A DNA stretch of 32,795 nt from Bacteroidales bacterium (GCA_030532685.1 JAUNKN010000011.1:17490-50284); one strand, 5' to 3'; positions 9,328 to 17,308 are shown, numbered from the stretch's first letter. The notes: a model not told the origin generated them from the sequence alone. Numbers and translations are program-made.

Positions 9328-10220
9328 AAAGTGTATTCCCCTATTTTGTGGGGTAGAAACAACAGATGGTATCGCGCTGGTGTCGCGCAAATCGTTGTAA
9401 GTGCCCCTATTTTGTGGGGTAGAAACAACAGAAAAGGCGATATTGTTGCCCAAACACTTGTTGTAAGTGCCCCTATTTTGTGGGGTAGAAACAACCTTAG
9501 ATGCTAATCGTGAGAAGACATTCTTGTTGTAAGTGCCCCTATTTTGTGGGGTAGAAACAACGCAAAAGTATTTGGCGTACTTTGATGTACTGTTGTAAGT
9601 GCCCCTATTTTGTAGGGTAGAAACAACAATCCATACCATCTCGAAGATTGATATTCGTTGTAAGTGCCCCTATTTTGTAGGGTAGAAACAACTCCCATCG
9701 CAGGAATTGCGCTTGGATGTCGGTTGTAAGTGCCCCTATTTTGTAGGGTAGAAACAACGAGAAGCCCATATATTTGCATAGATGGTCAGTTGTAAGTGCC
9801 CCTATTTTGTAGGGTAGAAACAACCTATAGGTCGGCATATATTTTCACTATTGAGTTGTAAGTGCCCCTATTTTGTAGGGTAGAAACAACTTGAGGAGGG
9901 TTTAGGTGGTCTAACGGGGGGTTGTAAGTGCCCCTATTTTGTAGGGTAGAAACAACGATTGTGAAAGCGTTATATTCGTTTGTTGTGTTGTAAGTGCCCC
10001 TATTTTGTAGGGTAGAAACAACAGAGCCGAGGAATTTATAGCAAAATTGAGAGTTGTAAGTGCCCCTATTTTGTAGGGTAGAAACAACCCTATGAATCGT
10101 ATAATCAAGTTTGCTCACGTTGTAAGTGCCCCTATTTTGTGGGGTAGAAACAACTATCATGAATGTCTTACGAAGGGAGATCTGGTTGTAAGTGCCCCTA
10201 TTTTGTGGGGTAGAAACAAC
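9328..10220 (+). CRISPR. Type VI-B CRISPR array, 14 repeats and 13 spacers
   Basis: The 36-nt repeats begin GTTGTAAGTGCCCC and end GGGTAGAAACAAC. Repeat starts are 9328, 9394, 9460, 9526, 9592, 9657, 9723, 9789, 9855, 9921, 9987, 10053, 10119 and 10185. Spacers are 30 nt except the fifth, which is 29. The 5' GTTGT and 3' ACAAC can pair and the central CCC/GGG encloses a TTTTG loop, the form of Cas13b repeats, where the repeat is the 3' handle of the crRNA. Orientation by this rule is plus, the same as cas13b. Repeat position 23 is G in repeats 1-4 and 13-14 and A in repeats 5-12. Repeat 1 differs at 7 of its first 10 bases and is then perfect. No spacer matches another part of this window that I could see. 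Confidence 0.98.
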
Positions 10221-10304
10221 TCTTTTTTTGAGGCAGCAAGAGGAGAAAAATAGACATGAAGAAGGCTGGATACAACTTTGCACTGAAGCCGCAAATTTTA
10301 TGGG

Positions 10305-10353
10305 AAAACAACCGCAAGCGAAGAGTTCAGAGCTCAGGGATTGCGGTTGTTTT
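10305..10353 (+). terminator. Terminator closing the CRISPR transcript
   Basis: A 13-bp stem (AAAACAACCGCAA at 10305-10317 with TTGCGGTTGTTTT at 10341-10353) merges into a T-run reaching 10355. It lies 85 nt after the last repeat and would end the pre-crRNA. Confidence 0.85.
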
Positions 10354-10355
10354 TT

Positions 10356-10825
10356 AGGCAGAGGGGAGAGAAACAGCCGAGTAGATAAGGCTATTTAGAG
10401 GAGGTGAAGATGGAGATGCTCTCTTATCGCTTTGGTATGAGTTCGGAGAGGCGTTTCGCATTTGATGCAGGAGAGCCACGCTCGGCAAATGAGGAGGTAG
10501 GCCTGCGAAAATGAAGGAGCGAAGCTCCCAACTTGCAGGGTGGCAAACGAAAGTGGGACGCAGAATTTCTTGAGCACAAAGTCCCTCAAGGAGCGAGAGA
10601 GCAAAGGGAGTTGCAGAGGGAGAATGGCATGGAGCTGCTCGAAGGAGGAAGATGAAGGCGAGGGAGAAGTGCTGGGTGGGGCGCTCGGAGCAGAGGAGGA
10701 GGGGAAGGGTGGAGAGGAGCAGGCCGAGAGTGAGGAAGAAGCACGGAGTGCCGATTTGTCGAGGAAGTGGCCGAGAGGGCTTTCTTTTTTTCAAGGTGGG
10801 GCAAAACAAAGCCAACTTTTTTCGC
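10356..10825. other. Purine-rich intergenic region before dnaX
   Basis: About 470 nt without a convincing gene. Bases of about 10630-10760 on the plus strand are almost entirely G and A. The open frames here (minus 10354-10815, plus 10540-10860) owe their length to this skew and look low-complexity. A small hairpin, GGAGC-GAA-GCTCC, lies near 10514-10526. Confidence 0.5.
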
Positions 10826-10833
10826 TATCTTTG
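10826..10833 (+). promoter_or_regulatory. -7 promoter element of dnaX
   Basis: TATCTTTG matches TAnnTTTG and lies 20 nt before the chosen dnaX start. It therefore excludes the longer upstream frame as coding. A clear -33 element is not seen. Confidence 0.6.
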
Positions 10834-10852
10834 CCGAAAAGAAATCCGTCCC

Positions 10853-12700
10853 ATGTCTGACTACATCGTATCGGCGCGAAAGTATCGCCCCACGAGCTTT
10901 GATAGCGTTGTGGGGCAAAGCGCGCTGACCACCACCCTCAAAAATGCCATAGCCTCGGGCAAACTGGCACATGCCTACTTGTTCTGTGGCCCTCGTGGGG
11001 TGGGCAAAACCACCTCGGCACGCATCTTTGCCAAGACCATCAACTGCTTGAGTCCTACGCCCGAAGGCAATGCCTGCGAGCAGTGTGAGAGTTGTGTGGC
11101 CTTCAACGAGGCGCGCTCCTACAACATTCACGAGCTGGACGCGGCATCCAACAACTCGGTCGACGACATACGCCAGCTCATCGAACAGGTGCAGATTCCT
11201 CCTCAGGTGGGACGCTACAAGGTGTTTATCATCGACGAGGTGCACATGCTCTCACAGGCGGCTTTCAATGCCTTTCTGAAAACGCTCGAGGAACCTCCGG
11301 CTCATGCCATATTCATTTTGGCAACGACCGAGAAGCACAAAATCTTGCCCACCATCCTCTCGCGCTGTCAAATCTACGACTTCAACCGCATGGAGGTGGC
11401 CGACACCGTGCGCCACTTGATGCACGTGGCGCAGAGTGAGGGCATACAATATGAGGAGGCCGCCTTGCACGTCATAGCCCGAAAAGCCGATGGCGGAATG
11501 CGCGATGCCCTGTCGATTTTTGACCAAGTGGCCTCGTTCACGGGAGGCAACATCACCTACCAGCAAGTCATCGACAATCTCAACGTCCTCGACTACGACT
11601 ACTATTTCGACATCACCGACCAGCTCTTGGCACAGGACATTCCTGCCGTGCTGCTCACGCTCAATAAGATATTGAGTCGCGGCTTTGAGGGCAACCATTT
11701 CATGGGCGGTTTGGCCTCGCACCTGCGCGATGTGCTCGTGAGCCGCGATGCGCAAACACTTCCGCTCCTGGAGGTGGCCGAGGCCGTGCGTGAGCGCTAT
11801 GCTCAGCAAGCACAACGCTGCACGCCTCAATTCCTATATGCTGCGCTGCGGCTGTGCAATGAGTGCGACATGAACTATCGTACGGCACGCAACAAGCGGC
11901 TTCTCGTTGAGCTAACGCTCATACAAGTGGCGCAACTCCTCGCCAGCGAGGAGGAGGCGCCGAGTGGTGGGCGTCGCCCTGCGCGACGTCTTCTCCCCAT
12001 CTTCTCGCCCGCGGCCCCAGTAGCTGAGGCTGCGGCGCCCCCCCGAGTGGCCACTCCTGCGCCCTCGGTGGCTTCCGTTGCGAGTGCTGCTCCTGCGGCT
12101 GTGCCTGCGGCCAGCACTCCTACCATACCTCCTGCGGCGCGCCCCACGGCTGCGCTCCCTGCGGCCATGGCTCAACGCTTGCAAACGGTATCGCTCACGC
12201 GCCGCACGGCACCGGGCATGCCATCGGCCCAACCCGCTGCTGTGACTCCACGCTCCACGACCAATATCCCTACACCGGGCGAGCGAACGTGGCGCACGAA
12301 GAGCTTCGACCTCGACACGCTGGCCTACCAGTGGATGCGTTTTGCCAATGAGCTGCCGCGCGAGCATAGTGCTGCCGCAGGCCGCCTGAAACTCATAGCC
12401 AGCGAGACGGAGCGCTTCCAATTCTCTCCCCCTGTGGAGGGAGCTGAGCAGGCGGTGCCCATACAGGTGCTCATCGAAAATGCTCCCGCAGCCCAGCTGC
12501 TCAACCAGCTCCTGCCCGAACTGACGGTGCACTTGCGCAACACGCTGCAAAACGATTTTGTACAAGTGTCGTTCGTGGTCGATACGACACAGGTCATCAA
12601 GAAACGCGCGCACTCGCCGCGTGAAATATACAACGAGATGCTGAACAAAAATGCAGCATTCAAAGAATTGGCCATCAAGCTCCGCTTGGAGTTGGCCTAA
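10853..12700 (+). CDS. dnaX: DNA polymerase III subunits gamma/tau
   Basis: Clamp-loader ATPase of the replicative polymerase; it opens and loads the beta clamp together with delta and delta'. The protein is 615 aa from MSDYIVSARKYRP, the normal N-terminus. Walker A is G46-PRGVGKT53, zinc-module cysteines are C65, C75, C78 and C81, and the Walker B region is FIID128-E129. The SRC sensor motif follows (ILSRCQIYDF). Domains I-III occupy about the first 365 residues. They are followed by an Ala/Pro-rich linker (about 380-470) and a C-terminal tau-like region ending in KNAAFKELAIKLRLEL, a helix like those that bind the polymerase subunit. No slippery heptamer that would make a separate gamma form was noticed. 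The partner delta gene (holA) is at 30367. Confidence 0.97.
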   Translation: MSDYIVSARKYRPTSFDSVVGQSALTTTLKNAIASGKLAHAYLFCGPRGVGKTTSARIFAKTINCLSPTPEGNACEQCESCVAFNEARSYNIHELDAASNNSVDDIRQLIEQVQIPPQVGRYKVFIIDEVHMLSQAAFNAFLKTLEEPPAHAIFILATTEKHKILPTILSRCQIYDFNRMEVADTVRHLMHVAQSEGIQYEEAALHVIARKADGGMRDALSIFDQVASFTGGNITYQQVIDNLNVLDYDYYFDITDQLLAQDIPAVLLTLNKILSRGFEGNHFMGGLASHLRDVLVSRDAQTLPLLEVAEAVRERYAQQAQRCTPQFLYAALRLCNECDMNYRTARNKRLLVELTLIQVAQLLASEEEAPSGGRRPARRLLPIFSPAAPVAEAAAPPRVATPAPSVASVASAAPAAVPAASTPTIPPAARPTAALPAAMAQRLQTVSLTRRTAPGMPSAQPAAVTPRSTTNIPTPGERTWRTKSFDLDTLAYQWMRFANELPREHSAAAGRLKLIASETERFQFSPPVEGAEQAVPIQVLIENAPAAQLLNQLLPELTVHLRNTLQNDFVQVSFVVDTTQVIKKRAHSPREIYNEMLNKNAAFKELAIKLRLELA

Positions 12701-12726
12701 ATCCAAACTTTTCGACACTATAAACA

Positions 12727-13341
12727 ATGGAACAAGCACGTAATCGCTACATCACCGTAGCTTATCAACTTTTTGCCGACAACGACAAAGGCATTCACGA
12801 ACTCATCGAGGAAGCTCCCAAAGACTATCCTTTCCAGTTTATCACCAATTTGGGCATGGCCCTCGACAGCTTCGAGTCGCAGGTGCGCGACTTGAACGAG
12901 GGCGACACGTTCGACTTTACGATTCCCATGGAGGAGGCTTATGGCCCTTACGACGAGAAGCACGTGATCAGCGTGCCCAAGGAAACTTTCCACGTCGATG
13001 GTCGCTTCGATAGCGAGGTGATTTATCCAGGCAACTATATCCCCCTTGTCAATGAGGACGGCCATCGTTTCGATGGGCTTGTGCTCGAAGTGAAAGACAC
13101 GGAAGGCGTCGTGGTCATTGACTTGAACTCTCCCCTTGCGGGCAAGGCACTGCACTACAAGGGTAGTGTGGTGACGGCTCGCGAAGCTACACCCGAAGAA
13201 ATCCAAGGAGCCTTCAACTTGATGGCTGGAGGCTCGAGCGGTTGTGGCTGCGATTGTGGCTGCGGCTGTGGCGACGAAGGCGGCCACGAGGGCGACGACT
13301 GCAGTGGCGGTGGTTGCGGTGGTGGTTGTGGCTGCCACTAA
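12727..13341 (+). CDS. SlyD-like FKBP-type peptidyl-prolyl isomerase with metal-binding tail
   Basis: Cytosolic prolyl cis-trans isomerase and chaperone, 204 aa. The N-terminal FKBP half has the SlyD pattern: short strand, [45 protein letters not shown], then an insert-in-flap domain. The last 40 residues are almost only Gly, Cys, His and Asp ([20 protein letters not shown] and so on), as in nickel-binding SlyD tails but richer in cysteine. Nickel or zinc storage, or delivery to a metalloenzyme, is possible; no urease or hydrogenase gene is in the window. It follows dnaX by 26 nt and could be read through from it. A hairpin closes the pair. The paralogous name slyD is likely but not certain. 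Confidence 0.9.
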   Translation: MEQARNRYITVAYQLFADNDKGIHELIEEAPKDYPFQFITNLGMALDSFESQVRDLNEGDTFDFTIPMEEAYGPYDEKHVISVPKETFHVDGRFDSEVIYPGNYIPLVNEDGHRFDGLVLEVKDTEGVVVIDLNSPLAGKALHYKGSVVTAREATPEEIQGAFNLMAGGSSGCGCDCGCGCGDEGGHEGDDCSGGGCGGGCGCH

Positions 13342-13358
13342 AAAGCTCACATGGCATA

Positions 13359-13411
13359 AGGGTGTTTTGTCGTGCTGCAGGCTTGCCTGCGCAGCAGGGA
13401 CAAAACACCCT
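13359..13411 (+). terminator. Hairpin between FKBP gene and aroC
   Basis: AGGGTGTTTTGTC (13359-13371) pairs with GACAAAACACCCT (13399-13411), with an inner GCTGC/GCAGC stem. The pyrimidine run CTCTCTTTCC follows. It probably separates the dnaX-FKBP transcript from aroC. Confidence 0.7.
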
Positions 13412-13448
13412 CTCTCTTTCCAAAGTTCCATTTCCAATCCTTTCCTCT

Positions 13449-14516
13449 ATGAATACATTTGGCCATATTTTTCGCCTCAGCACCTTCGGTGAGAGCCACG
13501 GCCCAGCCGTTGGGGGCGTGATCGATGGGATGCCCGCAGGCATTCCCATAGATCTCGACTTTTTGCAAAGCGAGCTCAATCGTCGCCGTCCTGGGCAAAG
13601 TTTGCTCACCACTCCTCGCAAGGAGCTGGATCGCGTGGAGTTGCTCTCGGGCGTGTTTGAAGGCAAAAGCACGGGTTGTCCCATAGGCTTCGTCGTGCGC
13701 AACAACAATCCGCACTCCAACGACTATGACAATTTGCGCGACCTCTTTCGACCTTCGCATGCCGACTATACCTACCACGTGAAGTATGGGCATCGAGACC
13801 ACCGAGGAGGCGGACGCTCGTCGGCCCGCGAAACCATAGCGCGCGTAGTAGCAGGGGCACTGGCCAAGATGGTGCTCCGCGACATGGGGATAAGCATCAC
13901 GGCCTGGACGAGCCAAGTGGGCCCAATCGTCTTGGACACTCCTTATCAAGAGTTGGACTTCTCGCTCATTGAGAGCAATGGGGTGCGATGCCCCGATGCC
14001 GAGGTGGCCAAACGCATGGCCGATCTTATCATGGAAGTGAAGGGAGAAGGCGACACGGTGGGAGGCGTTATCAGCTGTGTGGTGCAAGGCTGTCCTGCTG
14101 GCTGGGGCGACCCTGCCTTTGGAAAATTGCATGCACAGCTTGGAGCTGCCATGCTAAGCATCAATGCGGTCAAAGGTTTTGAGTATGGTTTGGGCTTTGC
14201 TGGATGCAGCCAGAGAGGTTCGGAACAAAACGACGAGTTCCTCCCTGGATTTACCACAGCTACCAACCGCAGTGGAGGCATACAAGGAGGCATCAGCAAT
14301 GGGCAGGACATTCCTTTCCGAGTGGCCTTTAAGCCTGTTTCGACCCTGCTTCGCGAGCAAAACACCATCGACATTCATGGCGAGCCTACCGTGGTCAAGG
14401 CCCGTGGTCGCCACGATGCTTGCGTGCTGCCTCGTGCTGTGCCCATCGTGGAGGCTATGGCCGCTATGGTGCTGGTCGATGCCTACTTACGTCAACGTTC
14501 TGTGCGCTTAGATTAG
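13449..14516 (+). CDS. aroC: Chorismate synthase
   Basis: Last step of the shikimate pathway: converts EPSP to chorismate using reduced FMN. The protein is 355 aa from [18 protein letters not shown]. An open frame extends 69 codons upstream but crosses the FKBP tail out of frame and is spurious. The three family signatures are visible: [18 protein letters not shown] near the N-terminus, the central [21 protein letters not shown] stretch with the conserved histidines and arginines, and [17 protein letters not shown] near the C-terminus. The length fits the short, monofunctional (flavin-reductase-free) enzyme. It appears to be a single-gene unit between two terminators. Confidence 0.97.
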   Translation: MNTFGHIFRLSTFGESHGPAVGGVIDGMPAGIPIDLDFLQSELNRRRPGQSLLTTPRKELDRVELLSGVFEGKSTGCPIGFVVRNNNPHSNDYDNLRDLFRPSHADYTYHVKYGHRDHRGGGRSSARETIARVVAGALAKMVLRDMGISITAWTSQVGPIVLDTPYQELDFSLIESNGVRCPDAEVAKRMADLIMEVKGEGDTVGGVISCVVQGCPAGWGDPAFGKLHAQLGAAMLSINAVKGFEYGLGFAGCSQRGSEQNDEFLPGFTTATNRSGGIQGGISNGQDIPFRVAFKPVSTLLREQNTIDIHGEPTVVKARGRHDACVLPRAVPIVEAMAAMVLVDAYLRQRSVRLD

Positions 14517-14574
14517 ACATTTGTCTACCGAATTGTCCAAAATAACCACTAAAAAATAGTGGATTGCAGAAAAG

Positions 14575-14602
14575 ATGAGGAGAAATGAAAATTTTTCCTC
14601 AT
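14575..14602 (+). terminator. Terminator after aroC
   Basis: ATGAGGA-g-AAA pairs with TTTTCCTCAT (one bulged G) and TTTCTTT follows. A smaller hairpin, CCACTA-AAAAA-TAGTGG, precedes it at 14546-14562. It ends 4 nt before the -33 box of the next promoter. Confidence 0.6.
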
Positions 14603-14606
14603 TTTC

Positions 14607-14638
14607 TTTGGCCGATGTGCCCGAAACTCGTACATTTG
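14607..14638 (+). promoter_or_regulatory. Consensus Bacteroidetes promoter without an obvious gene
   Basis: TTTG (14607-14610), exactly 20 nt, then TACATTTG (14631-14638): a full match to the Bacteroidetes -33/-7 consensus. Transcription would start at about 14645 and run toward the convergent porin gene, with no protein gene in between. Confidence 0.75.
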
Positions 14639-14644
14639 CTTACG

Positions 14645-14837
14645 AATAGTTGCCGAAGGCAACTTAGACTGAATAGTTTAGTTAAGTCTAGTTTAGTTTT
14701 TGTGTTGGTTAGTGGGGCCCCGCAGTGGCGGATTGTCCCACTAATTCTGTATTTATACCTCTATACTCTTTCTCTGATTGTTCTGCTCCTTTCGCATAGC
14801 GTAGCCACTTCCTTGACTGCTACGAATGAATGGAGTG
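14645..14837 (+). ncRNA. Candidate structured small RNA
   Basis: The region downstream of the consensus promoter folds into consecutive hairpins. GTTGCC-GAA-GGCAAC lies at about 14650-14664. TAGACT/AGTCTA follows. TTAGTGGG/CCCACTAA encloses an inner CCGC-AGTG-GCGG at about 14711-14745. CGTAGC/GCTACG lies at about 14802-14825. No long reading frame begins after the start site. I do not recognise it as tmRNA, RNase P RNA or SRP RNA. A 6S-like RNA is conceivable, but the required long closing stem is not evident. The 3' end is uncertain, because the only strong terminator nearby faces the other way. Confidence 0.4.
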
Positions 14838-14840
14838 CAT

Positions 14841-14876
14841 AAAAAAACGTCCTTCCACTCAGCGAGTGGGAGGACG
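14841..14876 (-). terminator. Terminator of the OmpP1/FadL gene
   Basis: On the minus strand a 13-bp stem (CGTCCTCCCACTC with GAGTGGAAGGACG, one G-T pair) has a 3-nt loop and is followed by seven T residues. It lies 44 nt after the porin stop. Confidence 0.9.
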
Positions 14877-14919
14877 ATGTCTATTAAGAATAATTGTGTC
14901 TTACGAGAGGGCGGGAAGT

Positions 14920-16377
14920 TTAGATTTTCACCTCTACGCCTACGCCTACAACCTGGTTGGTACGTGTGAACACATCGCTGCCAGCAATCTGGGTGCCGTT
15001 GTAGTTGGCACTCTGCTTCGTGTACTTGTCGTAGAAAGTTTGGAAGTAGGCGACATTGAGCTTGACGCGATCGCTGAGCTTATAGCCCACGCCGAGTCCG
15101 AGGCTGGTGCTATTGACCGTGAAAGAGGCGTCGTGCATCATCGCGTCGGTATTGGGATACATCGTGTGCTGCAAGCCTGCGCTCACTTCAATATCTGAAG
15201 TTACGTCATACTCGGCACCGAAAAGTAGCTCTTGAGTGTTGCCATCGATGGCTTTGTTTTTCCATCCAGTAGTGGCACTACCCGATTGTGCAGCTTGGTC
15301 GAAATAGAGGTGATAGCCCGCGGAGAGACGCAAACCATCGAGCACGGCATAGCGAGCGCCGAGGGTGAGCAGAGCGGGAATGTCGCTGCGCGTCTTTGCA
15401 CCATCGTGGTAGGCGGCGAGATTGGGCGAAGCCTCGGCCACAGCATTGTTCTTGGCCTTATTGCTCAGTTCGATGGGTGTGGAAAACTCGTATTTGGCCG
15501 CGAGATCGAGACGGTTGTTGTGGTAGTGCAGGCCCAAGATAGGAGCAAGGCCAAATCCTGACTGCTCAGTGTCGATTGCTACTCCCGAAGCCAAGGCTGC
15601 GCCTTGACGGAGCTGGGCAACGATGGGGGCAGGGGCTCCTGCTGTGGCGGCAGCTTGAGCGGCTCCTGCAAAAATGGGAGCTGCGGGGGTGAGCTGGTTG
15701 CCTGCGGTGAGCAGTTGCATGTTGCGCAGATAGCCTTCATAATGGGCCGAGGCCAAAATGGCGCGTGCACCGAGATAGGCAGCCCAATTGTCGTTGAACT
15801 TATAGCCTGCTCCCAAAGTGGCTCCAAAATAATATTGACGACCCGACATGTGTGCATCGACATCATAGCCCTTGAAATCGCCATACTTTCCGTCACGATT
15901 GATGTCGAGGCGAGTGGCCGCGAGAGCACCATAGGCAGCTACCAGCGATTCGAAAGAGGCCAATCCCTGCTTATATTCGGCTTTTCCGCCACCGCCCACG
16001 AGTGCGGCATTGAGGTGAAAACTCCAGCGTTCGCCCACCCAAGCGGCTTGCAAGGAGGGAATGACAGGAGCTTGAGCCTCTCCCTTGAAAAGTTTGCTGC
16101 TTTGTCCAGCATTTTTCACCCCGAGGGCAAAGGGAGCGAAGCTAGAGGTTACCTCGCGAGTTTGAAAGGCAGCTTGCCAGTTCACTCCAAGATGAAAACC
16201 TTTCTCCATGAAGCTCACACCAGCGGGATTGGAATACACACCATTGAGATTGATGGAGGCGTCTTGTGCAGGATTGCGCAAGAAAGCTACGTTTTGGTTC
16301 GTGTTGGTGAGATAGCCTCCTGCCTGGGCTACGAGTGTGGTAGCGACGAGCGCCACAGAAAGAAATATCTTCTTCAT
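14920..16377 (-). CDS. OmpP1/FadL-family outer-membrane transporter
   Basis: Beta-barrel outer-membrane protein of the family that passes hydrophobic compounds such as fatty acids through a lateral opening. It is 485 aa with signal peptide MKKIFLSVALVATTLVAQA. The mature start GGYLTNTNQNVAFLRNPAQDAS...NGVYSNPAGVSF is the conserved FadL/OmpP1 N-terminal hatch, including the NPAG motif. The rest alternates in beta-strand fashion and ends in an aromatic/hydrophobic strand (VVGVGVEVKI). It has its own consensus promoter (16407-16437) and terminator, so it is monocistronic. The substrate is not known. Confidence 0.93.
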   Translation of the reverse strand: MKKIFLSVALVATTLVAQAGGYLTNTNQNVAFLRNPAQDASINLNGVYSNPAGVSFMEKGFHLGVNWQAAFQTREVTSSFAPFALGVKNAGQSSKLFKGEAQAPVIPSLQAAWVGERWSFHLNAALVGGGGKAEYKQGLASFESLVAAYGALAATRLDINRDGKYGDFKGYDVDAHMSGRQYYFGATLGAGYKFNDNWAAYLGARAILASAHYEGYLRNMQLLTAGNQLTPAAPIFAGAAQAAATAGAPAPIVAQLRQGAALASGVAIDTEQSGFGLAPILGLHYHNNRLDLAAKYEFSTPIELSNKAKNNAVAEASPNLAAYHDGAKTRSDIPALLTLGARYAVLDGLRLSAGYHLYFDQAAQSGSATTGWKNKAIDGNTQELLFGAEYDVTSDIEVSAGLQHTMYPNTDAMMHDASFTVNSTSLGLGVGYKLSDRVKLNVAYFQTFYDKYTKQSANYNGTQIAGSDVFTRTNQVVGVGVEVKI

Positions 16378-16406
16378 TTTTTACAATTTTCTGTTTGAAA
16401 CTACCG

Positions 16407-16437
16407 CAAAAGTAGGTCTTTCCAGCACACAAGCCAA
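16407..16437 (-). promoter_or_regulatory. Promoter of the OmpP1/FadL gene
   Basis: The minus strand reads TTGG (16434-16437), 19 nt, then TACTTTTG (16407-16414), fitting the TAnnTTTG rule. The leader is about 25 nt. Confidence 0.8.
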
Positions 16438-16447
16438 TTTTTTGTGC

Positions 16448-16496
16448 AAAAAAATAGCCTGTATTGCGCAGAAGGTGGACTTTTGCGCAATACAGG
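16448..16496 (-). terminator. Terminator of the ComEA-like gene
   Basis: CCTGTATTGCGCA pairs perfectly with TGCGCAATACAGG (13 bp) and TATTTTTTT follows on the minus strand. It is placed 12 nt after the stop at 16509. Confidence 0.9.
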
Positions 16497-16508
16497 TTGC
16501 GAAACCTG

Positions 16509-17285
16509 CTAATCAAAGCGGAAGTAAGGGGCAAGCCGACCGAAATCTTGTTCGGTGAAATGAGGATTATTGCGCAGTTCGTCCCAAGAACGTAAAGGCC
16601 CCATCTTTTGGCGACGATTGACGATGCCTTTCACTTGCTCGAAATTGAGATAAGGATGCCGCAAAAGCTCTTTGAACGAAGCGCGGTTCAGAGCAATGCG
16701 CTTCACGATGGGGTGCGCATCGGTACGAAACCAATGTTCGATGCCATGAGGGAGATGCTCGACTTCGGCTATCTGTTGAGCGGAAACAAAGCCCCCCAAG
16801 CGTTCACGATAGGCGATAATGGCGCGCGCATAGTGCCGTCCGATGCCTGGAATGCTCATGAGTTGCGTGGTGTCGGCTGCATTGGCATCGAAAATTGTTC
16901 CTATCTTGACTTTTTCGGGACGAGTCCGCCGTAAACTATCGTAGTGAGCCTCTCGCATAGCTCGAGCGGCGGCCCGCTGCGCTTTCTCTGCAGCCCATTG
17001 TGCACGCAGGGCCTCGTATTGTGCTTGGCGAGCTGCACGAGCTTCTTGGCGGGCTTTCCATTGTGCCTCGCGTTGTGCAGCGGCAGCGATGGAGTCGGCA
17101 CGCCGCTGTTGTTCAAAAGCCAAAATAGCTTGCCGTTCTTCTTGGCTTGGAAGAACATCGCTGGCGGCAGGTTGAGTAAAGAAGGGAAGCACCCAAAAGC
17201 GCAAGGCCATGAGCAGCGCAATGCTCAGCAAGAGAAACAGCAAGCCCCAACGCAGCTCGCGAGATAAAGCAGGACGCATAGCCAT
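16509..17285 (-). CDS. Membrane-anchored helix-hairpin-helix (ComEA-like) protein
   Basis: 258-aa protein with one N-terminal membrane helix (about 13-35), a long Ala/Arg/Gln-rich helical linker (about 50-120) and a C-terminal DNA-binding region. That region has two helix-hairpin-helix units: the first around LMSIPGIGRHYARAIIAYRERLGGF (about 143-167), the second around EQVKGIVNRRQKMGPL (about 217-232). ComEA proteins bind incoming double-stranded DNA in natural transformation. In Bacteroidetes such proteins are common and their role is less clear. It lies 23 nt after the antiporter gene in the same direction and probably shares its transcript. The linker is unusually long and basic. Confidence 0.85.
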   Translation of the reverse strand: MAMRPALSRELRWGLLFLLLSIALLMALRFWVLPFFTQPAASDVLPSQEERQAILAFEQQRRADSIAAAAQREAQWKARQEARAARQAQYEALRAQWAAEKAQRAAARAMREAHYDSLRRTRPEKVKIGTIFDANAADTTQLMSIPGIGRHYARAIIAYRERLGGFVSAQQIAEVEHLPHGIEHWFRTDAHPIVKRIALNRASFKELLRHPYLNFEQVKGIVNRRQKMGPLRSWDELRNNPHFTEQDFGRLAPYFRFD

Positions 17286-17308
17286 ACAGTGGAGAGAAAA
17301 ACGAAGAA

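Noticed and set aside
9022-10283. Minus-strand open frames with repeated VVSTPQNRGTYN or LFLPHKIGALTT motifs
   Set aside because: These are translations of the CRISPR repeats. The 66-nt repeat-spacer period is a multiple of three, so the frame stays open. They are not genes.
10354-10815. 153-codon minus-strand frame before dnaX
   Set aside because: It is low-complexity sequence caused by the purine-rich tract, crosses the array terminator and resembles no family.
10652-10852. N-terminal extension of DnaX
   Set aside because: It is arginine-rich and unlike DnaX, and the TATCTTTG promoter element lies inside it. The start at 10853 gives the normal N-terminus.
13242-13448. N-terminal extension of AroC
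   Set aside because: It is the out-of-frame reading of the Cys/Gly-rich FKBP tail and of the intergenic hairpin.
14645-14837. Identification of the hairpin region as 6S RNA, tmRNA or SRP RNA
   Set aside because: The hallmark long closing stem of 6S, the tRNA-like ends of tmRNA and the SRP Alu/S-domain motifs were not found, so it is left unnamed.
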